NCBI RefSeq assembly: GCF_001953745.1
Contig: NZ_LWLN01000001.1
Span: forward strand, 1,364,001-1,428,000
Reading direction: 5' to 3'
Length of the DNA stretch: 64,000 nt
Origin: Natrinema saccharevitans
GTDB lineage: Archaea > Halobacteriota > Halobacteria > Halobacteriales > Natrialbaceae
Shown in pieces: positions 17,173 to 26,348 of the stretch. Numbering within the stretch: the stretch's first letter is position 1; the number at the start of each line of letters is the position of its first letter. The position numbers were made by a program, and so were the translations under genes. The notes beneath the pieces are model-generated. The model was not told the DNA's origin. It saw nothing but the letters and a program-made list of their open reading frames with translations, and ran no database searches.

Positions 17173-17253
17173 CGGCGGCGATCCGGGCGGACCGCGGCCG
17201 CCGACGGCGGACGCAACGTTCACGTCGATCCGGACGAATCGACCGGTAGACGA

Positions 17254-18561
17254 ATGTCCGACGGGCCGCGGCTGCCGGGCGTCGAACGCCAGGTCGACGA
17301 GGACCGCATCGTCTGTCACGTCGACGCCGACTGCTTCTACGCCTCCTGCGAGCGGCTGCGCGAGCCCGAACTCCGGGGCGAACCCGTCGTCGTCGGCATG
17401 GGGTACGAACCCGGCGAGACCGTCGGGGCCGTCGCCACCGCCAGCTACGAGGCCCGCGAGTTCGGCGTCGAGAGCGCCCAGGCGATTTCGACGGCCCTCG
17501 AGCGACTGCCCAGGCGCGCGGCGTACGAGGCCGGCGATCTCGACGGGGCGACGGACCGCGGGGAGACCGGCCACTACCGCCCCGTCGACATGGACTACTA
17601 CGAGTCGGTCGCGGCCGACGTCCGGGAAATCCTTCACGACTGCGCCGACGTGGTCCGGGAGGTCAGCATCGACGAGGCCTACCTCGACGTAACCGAGCGC
17701 ACGGCGTGGGAGGTCGCCGACGGCTTCGCCCGGCACATCAAAGACCGCATCCGACGGGAAGTCGGTGTGGCCGTCAGCGTCGGCGTCGCGCCGACGATGA
17801 GTACGGCCAAGATCGCCAGCGACTTCGACAAGCCCGACGGGCTCACCGTCGTCCGGCCCGACGAGATCCGGGACTTCCTCGCCCCGCTCGAGGTCGACCT
17901 GCTGCACGGCGTCGGCCCGGTGACCGCCCGCGAGCTTCGGGAGATGGGCCTCGAGACGGCCGGCGACGTGGCGGCGACCGACCCGGAGCCGCTGGTCGAG
18001 CGGTTCGGCGAGCGCGGCCGAGAACTGTACGACCGCGCGCGCGGCGACGACGACCGCCGCGTCGAGCCAAAGGGCGACCCCAAGAGCTTCTCTCGGGAGT
18101 CGGCCTTCGCCGAGGCCGTCGCCGAGCCCGAGCCGAAGTACGACCAGATCGAGACGCTCGCGGCGGCCGTCGCCGACCGCGCTCGCCGGGAGGGCGCGCT
18201 CTACCGGACCATCGGCGTCAAGGCGGTTACGCCGCCGTACGACGTCAATACGCGCGAGCGGTCCCTGCCCGGCCCCGTCGACGACCCCGAACTGGTCGAC
18301 CGCGTGGCGCGCGACCTCTTCGCCGAGTTCGAGCGCGAGCCCGTCCGCAAGGTCGGCGTCCGCGTCGCCAACCTCGAGTTCGCGGCCGCCGACCAGGCCA
18401 GCCTCGAGAGTTGGGAGGGAGACGGGGGCGGTCCCGACGGGCGGTCGAACCCCGAGTCAGCCGACGACGAAGCCGCCGACGCGACCGACGACGAGCCGGA
18501 CCCGGGAACGCTCGGCGGCGATCGCTCGAGCGGGCAGTCGTCGCTCGCGGACTTCTCGTGA
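17254..18561 (+). CDS. dinB: DNA polymerase IV (Y-family translesion polymerase)
   Basis: A 435-residue Y-family polymerase for translesion synthesis. Catalytic carboxylates are visible in VCHVDADCFYASCERLREPE (palm motif I) and EVSIDEAYLDVTE (SIDE motif). The thumb helix-hairpin-helix is LLHGVGPVTARELREMGL, and the little-finger domain follows (about 270-390). The tail is an acidic linker ending GQSSLADFS, which fits a PCNA-interacting peptide (Q-x-x-L-x-x-F) with the last aromatic replaced by Ser. The protein is longer than Sulfolobus Dpo4 (about 350) because of this linker. It is alone in its unit between the GNAT fusion and the J-domain gene. Confidence 0.95.
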   Translation: MSDGPRLPGVERQVDEDRIVCHVDADCFYASCERLREPELRGEPVVVGMGYEPGETVGAVATASYEAREFGVESAQAISTALERLPRRAAYEAGDLDGATDRGETGHYRPVDMDYYESVAADVREILHDCADVVREVSIDEAYLDVTERTAWEVADGFARHIKDRIRREVGVAVSVGVAPTMSTAKIASDFDKPDGLTVVRPDEIRDFLAPLEVDLLHGVGPVTARELREMGLETAGDVAATDPEPLVERFGERGRELYDRARGDDDRRVEPKGDPKSFSRESAFAEAVAEPEPKYDQIETLAAAVADRARREGALYRTIGVKAVTPPYDVNTRERSLPGPVDDPELVDRVARDLFAEFEREPVRKVGVRVANLEFAAADQASLESWEGDGGGPDGRSNPESADDEAADATDDEPDPGTLGGDRSSGQSSLADFS

Positions 18562-18705
18562 CCACCCGTCCGTGTCCGCTCCGACCGGCGGCGGCCACAA
18601 CGCACTCGACGCTCGAGACCGAGCTTCCGCCCGGATCGGCAAGAACATTGAAACTATAACCCCTCCCCCACAACTCGGGGACAGACCATCCCGCCCGACG
18701 CTCAT

Positions 18706-20037
18706 ATGACAGAGGACTTCTACGATCTACTCGAGGTCTCGCCCGACGCCGATCAGGACGAGATCAAAGACGCCTACCGCGAACAGGTCCGTGTCTATCA
18801 TCCCGACGTGAACGACGACGATCGCGCACAGGCGCAGTTCACCGCCGTCAAAACCGCCTACGACATCCTCGGCGATCCCGTCGAGCGACAGGCCTACGAC
18901 CGACTCGGTCACGAGGACTACGTCGCCAAACGGACCAGCGGCCTTCCTTCCCCCGACGTCTGGCAGAGCGACGACGGTGACGACGGCGACGACGGCGGAA
19001 CGGAGGTGAGCTACTCGGAATCGGAGACGGCCTCCGCGTCGGCATCGGCCGCCGGAGCGTCGGCGGCCGGCGCCGCGGGCAGCGACTCGAGGCACTCGAG
19101 TCGCGGCTCGGCGTCGACTTCGACTTCGAGCGCCGGTGCGAGCGCGACCGGCTCGGCCGCCGGAACCGGTGGCACTGGCTCGAGTACGGGCACGTCGGCG
19201 GCCGGCGCGACCGCCGACGCCTCGAGCGCGACCGCAACCGAGACCGCGACGGGGACCGGCGGCGGGACGGGGTCGGGAACGAGCGACCGGACCGGCGGGT
19301 CGAGCGACACCGCCGGCGGTGCCGACCGATCACGGACGACCGACGCCGACGGCGCGTCGACGGCCAATCCGATCGCCCGCTGGTGGCGGCGACGGAACGT
19401 CTCGCTGCCGCTGCTGTGGCTGTCGGTGGTCGTCTACGTCGCCGGCCTCGTCCAGTTCGGACTCGCGAACGAGGGCGCGCTCCGCTCGCTCCGGGCCGAA
19501 CTGGCCGGGATCGGTGCCGACCCGCAGGGGCTCTGGACCGCACTCTCGGCCGACCGCGGGGGCGTCGAGACGACCGTCGCGTTCATGCGCGGGCTCGAGG
19601 TCGTGACCCCGCCCCTCGAGCGGCCGCTGTGGTACGGCGCGCTGGCGGGCGTCGTCGCCGTCGCGTTCCTCGGTCTGCTCGTCTCGCGGATCGTCCGCCG
19701 GGAGGAGACCTGGGGACCGGTGACGATCGACGAGACGATCGTCGTCGCGCTGTCGGTGGCGGTGCCGACGACGCTGGTCGGCGGCCCGCTGCTCGCCGGC
19801 GCGGTCCTCATGCCGCTGCTGTTCGGCGTCGTCGTTCGGCACACGCGGCGCGGCCCGGGCTGGACGCCGTCGTATCTCTACGTCCTTCCCGTCCTCGCGC
19901 CGCTCGCGGCCATCGGCGCGGCGGCGGCGGGCGTTGCCAGCCTCCCGATCGACATCGCGGCGGTCGTCGTCCTGCCGTTGCTCGGCGGGCTGGGGCTGCC
20001 GTTGCGGGCGACGATCAGGAAACGGTTCGGGCGCTGA
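18706..20037 (+). CDS. J-domain protein with low-complexity linker and membrane C-terminus
   Basis: A 443-residue protein. Residues about 4-70 are a canonical J domain with the HPD tripeptide (VRVYHPDVNDDDRA), the part that stimulates Hsp70 ATPase. About 90-220 is a Ser/Ala/Thr/Gly low-complexity linker. About 225-443 contains roughly six hydrophobic segments (LLWLSVVVYVAGLVQFGLAN onward). There is no Cys-rich or client-binding DnaJ core, so this is a type III J protein anchored to the membrane, perhaps recruiting DnaK there. The function of the membrane half is unknown. Start at ATG 18706 gives the J domain directly at the N-terminus. Confidence 0.85.
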   Translation: MTEDFYDLLEVSPDADQDEIKDAYREQVRVYHPDVNDDDRAQAQFTAVKTAYDILGDPVERQAYDRLGHEDYVAKRTSGLPSPDVWQSDDGDDGDDGGTEVSYSESETASASASAAGASAAGAAGSDSRHSSRGSASTSTSSAGASATGSAAGTGGTGSSTGTSAAGATADASSATATETATGTGGGTGSGTSDRTGGSSDTAGGADRSRTTDADGASTANPIARWWRRRNVSLPLLWLSVVVYVAGLVQFGLANEGALRSLRAELAGIGADPQGLWTALSADRGGVETTVAFMRGLEVVTPPLERPLWYGALAGVVAVAFLGLLVSRIVRREETWGPVTIDETIVVALSVAVPTTLVGGPLLAGAVLMPLLFGVVVRHTRRGPGWTPSYLYVLPVLAPLAAIGAAAAGVASLPIDIAAVVVLPLLGGLGLPLRATIRKRFGR

Positions 20038-20127
20038 TCGCCCGCCGAACCGTCGGCAACCCGCTTTTCGCTCGACGGACTGCTACGCTACCGAACCGTT
20101 GAAATGCAGCAGATGCCAAACGTCCGC

Positions 20128-20649
20128 ATGGCCAAATACTCGACCGGTTCGTCCGGCGGTGGCGGCGGGACGAACTGCGAACTCTGTGGTACCGAGAGCG
20201 ACTCGCTGACGCTCGCGTCGGTCGCCGGCGCCGAACTCGAGGTCTGCCCGGACTGTGCGCCACACGACGATTCGACGGCCCACGGCGACAGGGACCGACG
20301 CCGGAGCGAGCAGGACGCCGCGTCGAACGACGAACCCAGCCGCAGGCAGAGGGCGGCCCAGAACGTCGCGAAGGCCAACCCGGTGTGGGACGGCGACTCC
20401 GAACACTGGGAGAGCGAGGGCACCAACTACGACGACGACCCCCTGCCCTACCTCGTCTCGGACTACGGCGAGGCCCTCGTCGAGGCCCGACGGGAGGCCG
20501 GCCTCCAGCGTGAGGAACTCGCCGAGGAACTCGGCGCGCCCGAGAAAGACGTCCTCGCGGTCGAACAGGGGCGGGCGGCTCAGGCCGGCGTCGGCGGCGG
20601 GCTGATCGAGGCCCTCGAGGAGCGACTGGACGTAACGCTGGCGGAGTGA
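20128..20649 (+). CDS. Archaeal multiprotein-bridging factor 1 homologue (aMBF1)
   Basis: A 173-residue protein. The N-terminal zinc ribbon has CELCGTESDS and VCPDCAPHD. After a charged linker, the C-terminal Cro/C1-type HTH reads YGEALVEARREAGLQREELA, then EELGAPEKDVLAVEQG. This matches archaeal MBF1, a ribosome- and transcription-associated factor whose eukaryotic homologue bridges TBP to activators. Two ATGs lie eight codons apart (20104 and 20128); I take the one before AKYSTGSSGG, but the upstream one cannot be excluded. It is a single gene between the J-domain and AlaX genes. Confidence 0.88.
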   Translation: MAKYSTGSSGGGGGTNCELCGTESDSLTLASVAGAELEVCPDCAPHDDSTAHGDRDRRRSEQDAASNDEPSRRQRAAQNVAKANPVWDGDSEHWESEGTNYDDDPLPYLVSDYGEALVEARREAGLQREELAEELGAPEKDVLAVEQGRAAQAGVGGGLIEALEERLDVTLAE

Positions 20650-20691
20650 GCGACCGGTAGTTTTCGGGTCGGGCGACGGTCTCGGCGAGCA

Positions 20692-20699
20692 GACTTTTA
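20692..20699 (+). promoter_or_regulatory. TATA-like element deciding the AlaX start
   Basis: GACTTTTAG precedes the ATG at 20724 by about 29 bases. An in-frame GTG at 20700 lies inside this presumed promoter, so the shorter start is preferred. Confidence 0.5.
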
Positions 20700-20723
20700 G
20701 TGACCGAGGACCGACTGCAACCG

Positions 20724-21593
20724 ATGACCGGGCAACGGGCGGCGGCGGAGCCGTACGCGACGCGGTTCGAGACCGAGGTGACGTCGATCGACGGGCGGCG
20801 AGTCTGGCTCGAGCGCAGTCACTTCTTCGGGGCGAGCGCCGGCCAGCCGGCCGACCGCGGGACGGTCAGCGATATCGAAGTCACCGACGTGGAGCTGGTC
20901 GACGGCGAGCAGGTCCACGTGCTGGCGGCAGAGCCGTCGTTTTCGGTCGGCCACCGCGTCCTCTGTTCGGTCGACTGGTCCTTCCGAATGTACTGCATGC
21001 GGGCCCACACCGCCAGTCACGTCCTGCTCGGGGTCGCCGACCGGTCGCTCGAGGGCGCGTCGTACGCCGGCCTCGAGATCGGCCCCGAGACGGTCCGGGT
21101 CGACCTCGAGACGACGGCGACGGTCGACGACGAGCGCCTGCTCGAACTCGACGAGGCGGTCAACCGCGTGGTCTGGGAGTCCCGACCGGTGTCGTGGGAC
21201 GACGAGCCGGTGTCGGCGGTCCGCGAGCGCGACGCCGTCGTCTTCGACGACCACGCCGACGACGCCGCCGTGGAGAAAGGGCGCGTCCGAACCGTCTCGA
21301 TCGAGGACGAGAAGGACCGCCAGCGAACGGGTCGATTCACCGCGACGACCGGCTCTCCGGAGCCGTGGGACGCGCGGGCCTGCGGCGGCACCCACGTCCG
21401 CAACACCCGCGAAATCGGCCCCGTTACGATACTGGGGGCCTCGAGCCCCGGCGAGGACGTGACCCGGATCGAACTCGCCGTCGGACCGGCGGCGATCGAA
21501 CGGCGAACGGCCGAGAAGCGGGCCGCATTCGCCGCGATGGAGACGACCGACGCCGCCCTCGAGGACGTGCCCGACGATCTCGAGGGCCCGTGA
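20724..21593 (+). CDS. AlaX-type alanyl-tRNA editing protein
   Basis: A 289-residue free-standing homologue of the AlaRS editing domain, expected to hydrolyse Ser-tRNA(Ala) (or Gly-tRNA(Ala)) in trans. The N-terminal beta-barrel has SHFFGASAGQPADRGTV in place of the usual YPxGGGQPxDxG. Zinc ligands are complete: RAHTASHVL (His95, His99) and ACGGTHVRNTREIG (Cys220, His224). The size corresponds to the longer AlaX class. There is no synthetase gene nearby, as expected for trans-editing enzymes. The last 40 residues form a short helical tail. Confidence 0.87.
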   Translation: MTGQRAAAEPYATRFETEVTSIDGRRVWLERSHFFGASAGQPADRGTVSDIEVTDVELVDGEQVHVLAAEPSFSVGHRVLCSVDWSFRMYCMRAHTASHVLLGVADRSLEGASYAGLEIGPETVRVDLETTATVDDERLLELDEAVNRVVWESRPVSWDDEPVSAVRERDAVVFDDHADDAAVEKGRVRTVSIEDEKDRQRTGRFTATTGSPEPWDARACGGTHVRNTREIGPVTILGASSPGEDVTRIELAVGPAAIERRTAEKRAAFAAMETTDAALEDVPDDLEGP

Positions 21594-21689
21594 CCGCCGC
21601 GGTTTCGGCCCCGGGCCCCCTGCGACGGTCGAGTCGACCCGCCGACGGCAGGTGACAGCTATTACTACCGTGCGAGTGAACGTCCGTCC

Positions 21690-22928
21690 ATGGGAGTCGA
21701 TTACTCGAGGCTGCACGACCCGAACGCCGAGTACACGATGCGGGACCTCTCGGCGGAGACGATGGGGGTCACGCGCGAGCGCGGCGGCGGCCGGGACGTC
21801 GAGATCACCGACGTCCAGACGACGATGGTCGACGGCAACTTCCCGTGGACGCTGGTCCGAATCTACACGGACGCGGGGATCGTCGGCACCGGCGAGGCCT
21901 ACTGGGGGGCCGGCGCGCCGGAACTGATCGAGCGGATGAAACCCTTCCTGCAGGGGGAGAACCCGTTAGACATCGACCGGCTGACCGAACACCTCGTCCA
22001 GAAGATGTCCGGCGAGGGCTCGATCGGCGGCGTCACGGTGACGGCGATTTCGGGCATCGAGGTCGCCCTGCACGACCTGGCCGGGAAGATCCTCGAGGTG
22101 CCGGCCTACCAGCTCCTCGGTGGCAAGTACCGCGACGAAGTGCGGGTCTACTGTGACTGTCACACCGAAGCGGAGGCCGACCCGATCGCCTGCGCGGACG
22201 AGGCCGAACGCGTCGTCGAGGAACTGGGCTACGACGCCCTGAAGTTCGACCTCGACGTGCCCAGCGGCCACGAGAAGGACCGCGCGAACCGCCACCTCCG
22301 CGAACCGGAGATCGAACACAAGGCCTCGATCGTCGAGGCGGTCACCGAGCGCGTGGGCTCGCGCGCCGACGTGGCCTTCGACTGTCACTGGAGCTTCTCG
22401 GCCGGTAGCGCCAAGCGACTCGCGAAGCGCCTCGAGGAGTACGACGTCTGGTGGCTCGAGGACCCCGTGCCGCCGGAGAACCACGACGTTCAGCGCGAAG
22501 TCACGCAGTCGACGACGACGCCGATCACCGTCGGCGAGAACGTCTACCGGAACCACGGTCAGCGCCGCCTGCTCGAGGAACAGGCCGTCGACATCATCGC
22601 GCCCGATATGCCGAAGGTCGGCGGGATGCGCGAGACGCGCAAGATAGCGGATCTCGCGGACATGTACTACGTCCCGGTCGCGATGCACAACGTCGCCTCG
22701 CCGGTCGCGACGGTCGCCAGCGCCCACGTCGGCGCGGCGATTTCGAACGCCCTGGCCGTCGAGTACCACTCCTACGAACTCGGCTGGTGGGCGGATCTGA
22801 TCGAGGAGACAGTTATCGAGGACGGTTCGATCGAGATTCCCGAGGAGCCCGGACTGGGCGTCACGCTCGATATGGACGCCGTCGCGGAGCATCTGGTCGA
22901 CGGCGAGGAACTCTTCGACGAGGCGTAA
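21690..22928 (+). CDS. Sugar-acid dehydratase, mandelate racemase/enolase superfamily
   Basis: A 412-residue enolase-superfamily enzyme. Metal ligands are Asp231 (VAFDCHWSF), Glu257 (WWLEDPVPPE) and Glu283 (ITVGENVYR); candidate acid/base residues are the KFD lysine near 185, His233 and His333 (VAMHNVASP). The N-terminal DPNAEYTMRDLSAETMGV followed by DVEITDVQTTMVDGNFPWT closely resembles what I remember of the haloarchaeal D-xylonate/D-gluconate dehydratases (XacD/GnaD of Haloferax), which make 2-keto-3-deoxy sugar acids. Which substrate it uses cannot be read from sequence. A clear paralog lies at 27259-28482. A CTATTAC element about 29 bases upstream supports ATG 21690. Confidence 0.87.
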   Translation: MGVDYSRLHDPNAEYTMRDLSAETMGVTRERGGGRDVEITDVQTTMVDGNFPWTLVRIYTDAGIVGTGEAYWGAGAPELIERMKPFLQGENPLDIDRLTEHLVQKMSGEGSIGGVTVTAISGIEVALHDLAGKILEVPAYQLLGGKYRDEVRVYCDCHTEAEADPIACADEAERVVEELGYDALKFDLDVPSGHEKDRANRHLREPEIEHKASIVEAVTERVGSRADVAFDCHWSFSAGSAKRLAKRLEEYDVWWLEDPVPPENHDVQREVTQSTTTPITVGENVYRNHGQRRLLEEQAVDIIAPDMPKVGGMRETRKIADLADMYYVPVAMHNVASPVATVASAHVGAAISNALAVEYHSYELGWWADLIEETVIEDGSIEIPEEPGLGVTLDMDAVAEHLVDGEELFDEA

Positions 22929-22971
22929 GTTCGCCGATCGCCGCCCCGACGGCTGCTCCTGCCGGCTTCCG

Positions 22972-22978
22972 TTTTATA
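22972..22978 (+). promoter_or_regulatory. TATA box of the HtrA gene
   Basis: TTTTATA is centred 28 bases before the GTG at 23003. It decides in favour of this GTG, which also places the Tat signal at the N-terminus, over the much longer open frame reaching back into the dehydratase gene. Confidence 0.65.
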
Positions 22979-23002
22979 TCGTTCGTCGGGGTGGCTACCC
23001 GC

Positions 23003-24151
23003 GTGTCATCGAACGAACGGACGCGACGGCGGTTCGTACGGGCGGTCGGAACGATCGGTACCGCCACGGTACTGGGCCTCGGCGGGACGGGAACCGGCGC
23101 TGCACAGGACGACGGCGACTCGAGCGCGTCGGGCGACGGCCCCGATGTCGACAGCGAGTATGCGGCGGTGTACGAGGAGTCGATCGACTCCGTCGTGCTG
23201 GTGTCCATCGCCGGGACCGGCGGTCCTGGCGGCGGGCGAGGCGGTCTCGGCACCGGGTTCGTCCTCGAGAACGGATCCGTCCTGACGAACAACCACGTCG
23301 TCGAGACCGCCGCCGAGGGCGGGATCGAACTCCAATTCAACGACGGCGAGTGGCGGACGGCCTCAGTCGTCGGTACCGACGTCTACAGCGATCTCGCCGT
23401 CCTCGAGGCCGAGGACCTGCCCGGGATCGCCGACGGTCTCTCGCTCGCCGACGCGGAGCCGGTGATCGGCCAGGAGGTTCTCGCGATCGGCAATCCGCTG
23501 GGGCTCGACGCCTCCGTCTCGCAGGGGATCGTCAGCGGACTCGATCGGGCGCTCCCCAGTCCGACCGGGTTCTCGATCCCGGCCGCGATCCAGACCGACG
23601 CGCCGATCAACCCCGGCAACAGCGGCGGGCCGCTGGTGAGTCTCGACAACGAGGTGCTTGGAGTCGTTTTCGCCGGAGTCGGCCAGACCATCGGCTTCGC
23701 GATCACTGCGCAACTGGCGAACCGGGTCGTCCCCGCCCTCATCGAGGACGGTGACTACGAACATCCCTACATGGGCGTGGGCGTCCGACCGGTCGGCCCG
23801 AGCATCGCCGACGAGATCGGTCTCGAGGACGCGACCGGCGTGCTGGTCGCCGAAGTGGTTCCGAACTCTCCCGCGGACGGCGTCCTCGAGCCGGCGACAA
23901 CGGGACGGCCCGAGACCGGCGACGTGATCGTCGCTATCGAGGGGACGCCGATCCCCACGCAGGACCAACTCTCCTCGTCTCTTGCGCTCGAGGCGTCGCC
24001 GGACGAGACGGTCGACGTCGAGATCGTTCGCGACGGCGAGCGGAGGACCGTCGAACTGACGCTCGGCACCCGCCCGGAGCCGGACCGACCGCGACTCCCG
24101 ATACCCGGCGGTCCGGGTCCGGGCGAACGACCATCAGGGCCCCGTCCCTGA
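23003..24151 (+). CDS. Tat-exported HtrA/DegP-like serine protease
   Basis: A 382-residue trypsin-fold protease with a PDZ domain. The N-terminus NERTRRRFVRAVGTIG is a Tat signal (RRRFV) followed by a hydrophobic segment and an Ala-rich cleavage area. The catalytic triad is His98 (LTNNHVV), Asp130 (VYSDLAVL) and Ser207 (NPGNSGGPL). PDZ spans about 255-350 (VLVAEVVPNSPADGVL). A Pro/Gly-rich tail ends the protein. The family degrades or refolds damaged extracytoplasmic proteins; here it should act outside the membrane, folded before export. It starts at GTG, 74 bases after the dehydratase stop, with its own promoter. Confidence 0.92.
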   Translation: MSSNERTRRRFVRAVGTIGTATVLGLGGTGTGAAQDDGDSSASGDGPDVDSEYAAVYEESIDSVVLVSIAGTGGPGGGRGGLGTGFVLENGSVLTNNHVVETAAEGGIELQFNDGEWRTASVVGTDVYSDLAVLEAEDLPGIADGLSLADAEPVIGQEVLAIGNPLGLDASVSQGIVSGLDRALPSPTGFSIPAAIQTDAPINPGNSGGPLVSLDNEVLGVVFAGVGQTIGFAITAQLANRVVPALIEDGDYEHPYMGVGVRPVGPSIADEIGLEDATGVLVAEVVPNSPADGVLEPATTGRPETGDVIVAIEGTPIPTQDQLSSSLALEASPDETVDVEIVRDGERRTVELTLGTRPEPDRPRLPIPGGPGPGERPSGPRP

Positions 24152-24245
24152 TCCGTCGGCGCTCTCGCGGTCACAAACGTCGGGTTCGAATCCAGTCACT
24201 CCCGTTTCCGGACCCGTCCCGTCGCGATCGGCGACTCGTCCGACC

Positions 24246-24440
24246 TCATTCCTCCTCGGCCTCGCCTTCCGCCTCCTCGAGGGTCTCTGCGTCCTCGCGG
24301 GGTGCGTTCTGCGTCCCGAGGGCACCGTCGCCGTCGTCGACTTCGTCGGGATCGCGGTCGATCCGCTCGAGTTCGTCTTCGATCTCGGCTTCTCGTTCGG
24401 CCTCGTACTCGTCGGTTCTGTCGGTGTCGTCTTCGGCCAT
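24246..24440 (-). CDS. Highly acidic small protein, unknown function
   Basis: A 64-residue protein, about half Asp/Glu (MAEDDTDRTDEYEAEREAEI and onward), probably helical then disordered, without cysteines or hydrophobic segments. It diverges from secE and overlaps no other supported gene. Such acidic peptides recur beside haloarchaeal secE-spt5, but I cannot assign a function. ATG 24440 is the first start that gives this composition; upstream codons are Arg/Pro-rich. Confidence 0.55.
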   Translation of the reverse strand: MAEDDTDRTDEYEAEREAEIEDELERIDRDPDEVDDGDGALGTQNAPREDAETLEEAEGEAEEE

Positions 24441-24596
24441 GCGGAGGCGCTTGGTGGTCGAACGGGTTGGACGCGGGGCCGTCGACTGCAACGTCGATGG
24501 CGGCCTCGAGTCGGCCCGCCGAGCGGGGTCGATCGTGGCAACCCTTCGGCTGACACGAAAGACAGATAAAAGACCCCGCGCTGTGAATAGACAGAT

Positions 24597-24776
24597 ATGG
24601 ACGTTCCCTACGACCTCACCTCGTACGTTCGGGTGTTGAAAATGGCGACGACACCCACGACCGAGGAGTTCCTCCAAGTGTCGAAGATCGCCGGTGCGGG
24701 GATCTTCCTGGTCGGCCTCGTCGGCTTCATCATCGGCGCGATCATGCTGTTCATCTCGGGCGGTGGTGGCATCTAA
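24597..24776 (+). CDS. secE: Protein translocase SecE/Sec61-gamma subunit
   Basis: A 59-residue single-spanning protein: [20 protein letters not shown], an amphipathic helix with [11 protein letters not shown], then one membrane helix ([18 protein letters not shown]). This is the archaeal SecE/Sec61 gamma pattern, clamping the two halves of SecY in the translocon. The ATG at 24597 lies about 28 bases after GATAAAAG (about 24565-24572). Its stop overlaps the spt5 start (TAATG), the usual archaeal secE-spt5 operon that links protein export and transcription elongation genes. Confidence 0.93.
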   Translation: MDVPYDLTSYVRVLKMATTPTTEEFLQVSKIAGAGIFLVGLVGFIIGAIMLFISGGGGI

Positions 24777-25213
24777 TGGGGATCTACGCTGTCAAAACGA
24801 CGGCGAGTCAAGAACGAACCGTCGCCGACATGATCATCAACCGCGAGGAACCGGAGATCCACGCGGCGCTGGCCCCCGACTCGCTGACCTCCTACGTGAT
24901 GGTCGAAGCCGAGGGCGACGCCGTCCTCAACCGCGTCCTCGAGGACATTCCCCACGCCCGCAGCATCGTCCCCGGCGAGTCAGACATTTCGGAAGTCGAA
25001 CATTTCCTCTCGCCGAAGCCGGACGTCGAGGGGATCGCCGAGGGCGACATCGTCGAACTCATCGCCGGTCCGTTCAAGGGCGAGAAGGCACAGGTTCAGC
25101 GCATCGACGAGGGCAAGGATCAGGTGACCGTCGAACTGTACGAGGCGACGGTTCCGATTCCGGTGACGGTTCGGGGCGACCAGATTCGCGTGCTGGATTC
25201 CGACGAGCGGTAG
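24776..25213 (+). CDS. spt5: Transcription elongation factor Spt5 (NusG family)
   Basis: A 145-residue protein with an N-terminal NGN domain ([20 protein letters not shown], about 1-85) and a C-terminal KOW domain (about 90-145) centred on [20 protein letters not shown]. It binds the RNA polymerase clamp as a processivity factor; the archaeal form normally pairs with Spt4 (not in this window). The ATG shares one base with the secE stop, so translation is probably coupled. Length and layout match archaeal Spt5. Confidence 0.94.
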   Translation: MGIYAVKTTASQERTVADMIINREEPEIHAALAPDSLTSYVMVEAEGDAVLNRVLEDIPHARSIVPGESDISEVEHFLSPKPDVEGIAEGDIVELIAGPFKGEKAQVQRIDEGKDQVTVELYEATVPIPVTVRGDQIRVLDSDER

Positions 25214-25408
25214 CGAGTCGGTTCGCTCGACGCGAGCGCTGGAGGGTCTCGGAACGCGAACGGGGAGGAACGACCCGCGTGCAGCGAGCATCGAGGGGTT
25301 TCATGCTACATTTTGCGAGGCGCGGTAACGACGGACGCGGCTGTCCACGGACATCCGACATCGCGACAAAACCGGGCGAGCGGTATCCGTCGTCAACCCA
25401 GCCGCGGG

Positions 25409-25857
25409 AGTTCAGCCGAAGCGAGCGCTCGAGACACCGGCGACGCCTTCGCCGCCTGGCTCGACGACTACACGAACCGAACCCGGACACGACGATCCGC
25501 ACCCTCGGCCACTCGATGGGCGGGATCGTCCAGCTGGAGACGCTCGCGGCTGTCGGCGGTTCGTTCACGATCGCGACGGCCGACAGCATCGGCTCCGACG
25601 AGGCGGACGACGCTCCCTGTGAGAGCGGGGACTTCTCCGACGCCATCGAGTCCTCGGTCAGCGAGGTTCATAACTACTACTCGACCAACGACAGCATCGC
25701 CCGACTCGGGAGCGGCCCGGCCGACTGCGGCGGCTGGTTCTCCGACGGGGAGACGGCGAGCAACTACGCGGACGTCGACGTGAGCGACGCCGTTCCCGAC
25801 CACACCTCCTACAAGGAGAGCTCCGGCTGCGTCTCGGCGATCATCGACAACTACTGA
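25409..25857 (+). pseudogene. Frameshifted fragment of an alpha/beta-hydrolase lipase
   Basis: Two overlapping frames together encode the middle and end of a lipase/esterase. The first carries DTGDAFAAWLDDYTN; the second, one base shifted, continues NPDTTIRTLGHSMGGIVQLE with the GHSMGG nucleophile elbow and runs to a plausible C-terminus. Joining them needs one inserted base at about 25479, giving a continuous protein through the junction. The N-terminal domain with the oxyanion strand is absent upstream, where only 195 bases separate it from spt5. It is therefore a decayed gene, unless the shift is a sequencing error and the 5' part was lost separately. Confidence 0.7.
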
Positions 25858-25923
25858 CGGCGCTACGACGCGACTCGAGCGGACGACGAGCGAGGGGACG
25901 GCGGGACAGGGACGACCGCCTTG

Positions 25924-26211
25924 CTACCGCTTCAGTTCGGTCGCGATCGCTTTCATGTCCGCGACCGATTCGATCTCCTCGAGCAGTTCCTCGCGTTCCC
26001 GGACCGCTTCGGAGCTGGCGCCGTAGGCGCGGACGTACTCGGCGCGGCTATGTTCGGTGAAGGCGTGTCGGATCGCGAGGTAGCCGTCGGGGACGACGGT
26101 GCCACAGACCTTACACTCGCGGCGCTGGTGTTCCGTCGCCTGATGGACGACGGCCGACTCGACGTCTTCGAAGACCGATCCACAGCCGTCGATTCCGCAT
26201 TCCCAGGCCAT
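25924..26211 (-). CDS. Double C2H2-like zinc-finger protein
   Basis: A 95-residue protein with two zinc-finger units: MAWECGIDGCGSVFEDVESA ending in HQATEH (C-x4-C...H-x4-H), then CKVCGTVVPDGYLAIRHAFTEH (split here as CKVCG and HAFTEH; C-x2-C...H-x4-H). A Glu-rich helix closes the protein. Small proteins of this type are frequent in haloarchaea and are presumed DNA-, RNA- or protein-binding. The ATG at 26211 has an AT-rich GATGATTAGG on this strand about 28 bases upstream. No operon partner is seen. Confidence 0.78.
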   Translation of the reverse strand: MAWECGIDGCGSVFEDVESAVVHQATEHQRRECKVCGTVVPDGYLAIRHAFTEHSRAEYVRAYGASSEAVREREELLEEIESVADMKAIATELKR

Positions 26212-26348
26212 TCGATACCGGAACTCGCACGGCCGCCCTAATCATCCTTTCGCAGCCGAGCCCATCGGTCGGAAGACACGTGTCCGAGCGGCCGCCGAAT
26301 CAGAATTCATAACTCGGCTGTCCCGAAAGTGGGGGGCGTGATCGAGGA

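Noticed and set aside
16345-17907. Minus-strand open frame of 520 codons
   Set aside because: Antisense to the GNAT fusion and dinB, both with complete family signatures; no recognisable motif in the antisense translation.
18980-19370. Repeated Ser/Ala/Thr/Gly codons
   Set aside because: Part of the flexible linker of the J-domain protein; I see no regular DNA repeat unit.
22451-23002. Apparent long N-terminal extension of the HtrA protease
   Set aside because: The extension is out-of-frame reading of the dehydratase gene. The TATA box at 22972-22978 and the Tat signal place the start at GTG 23003.
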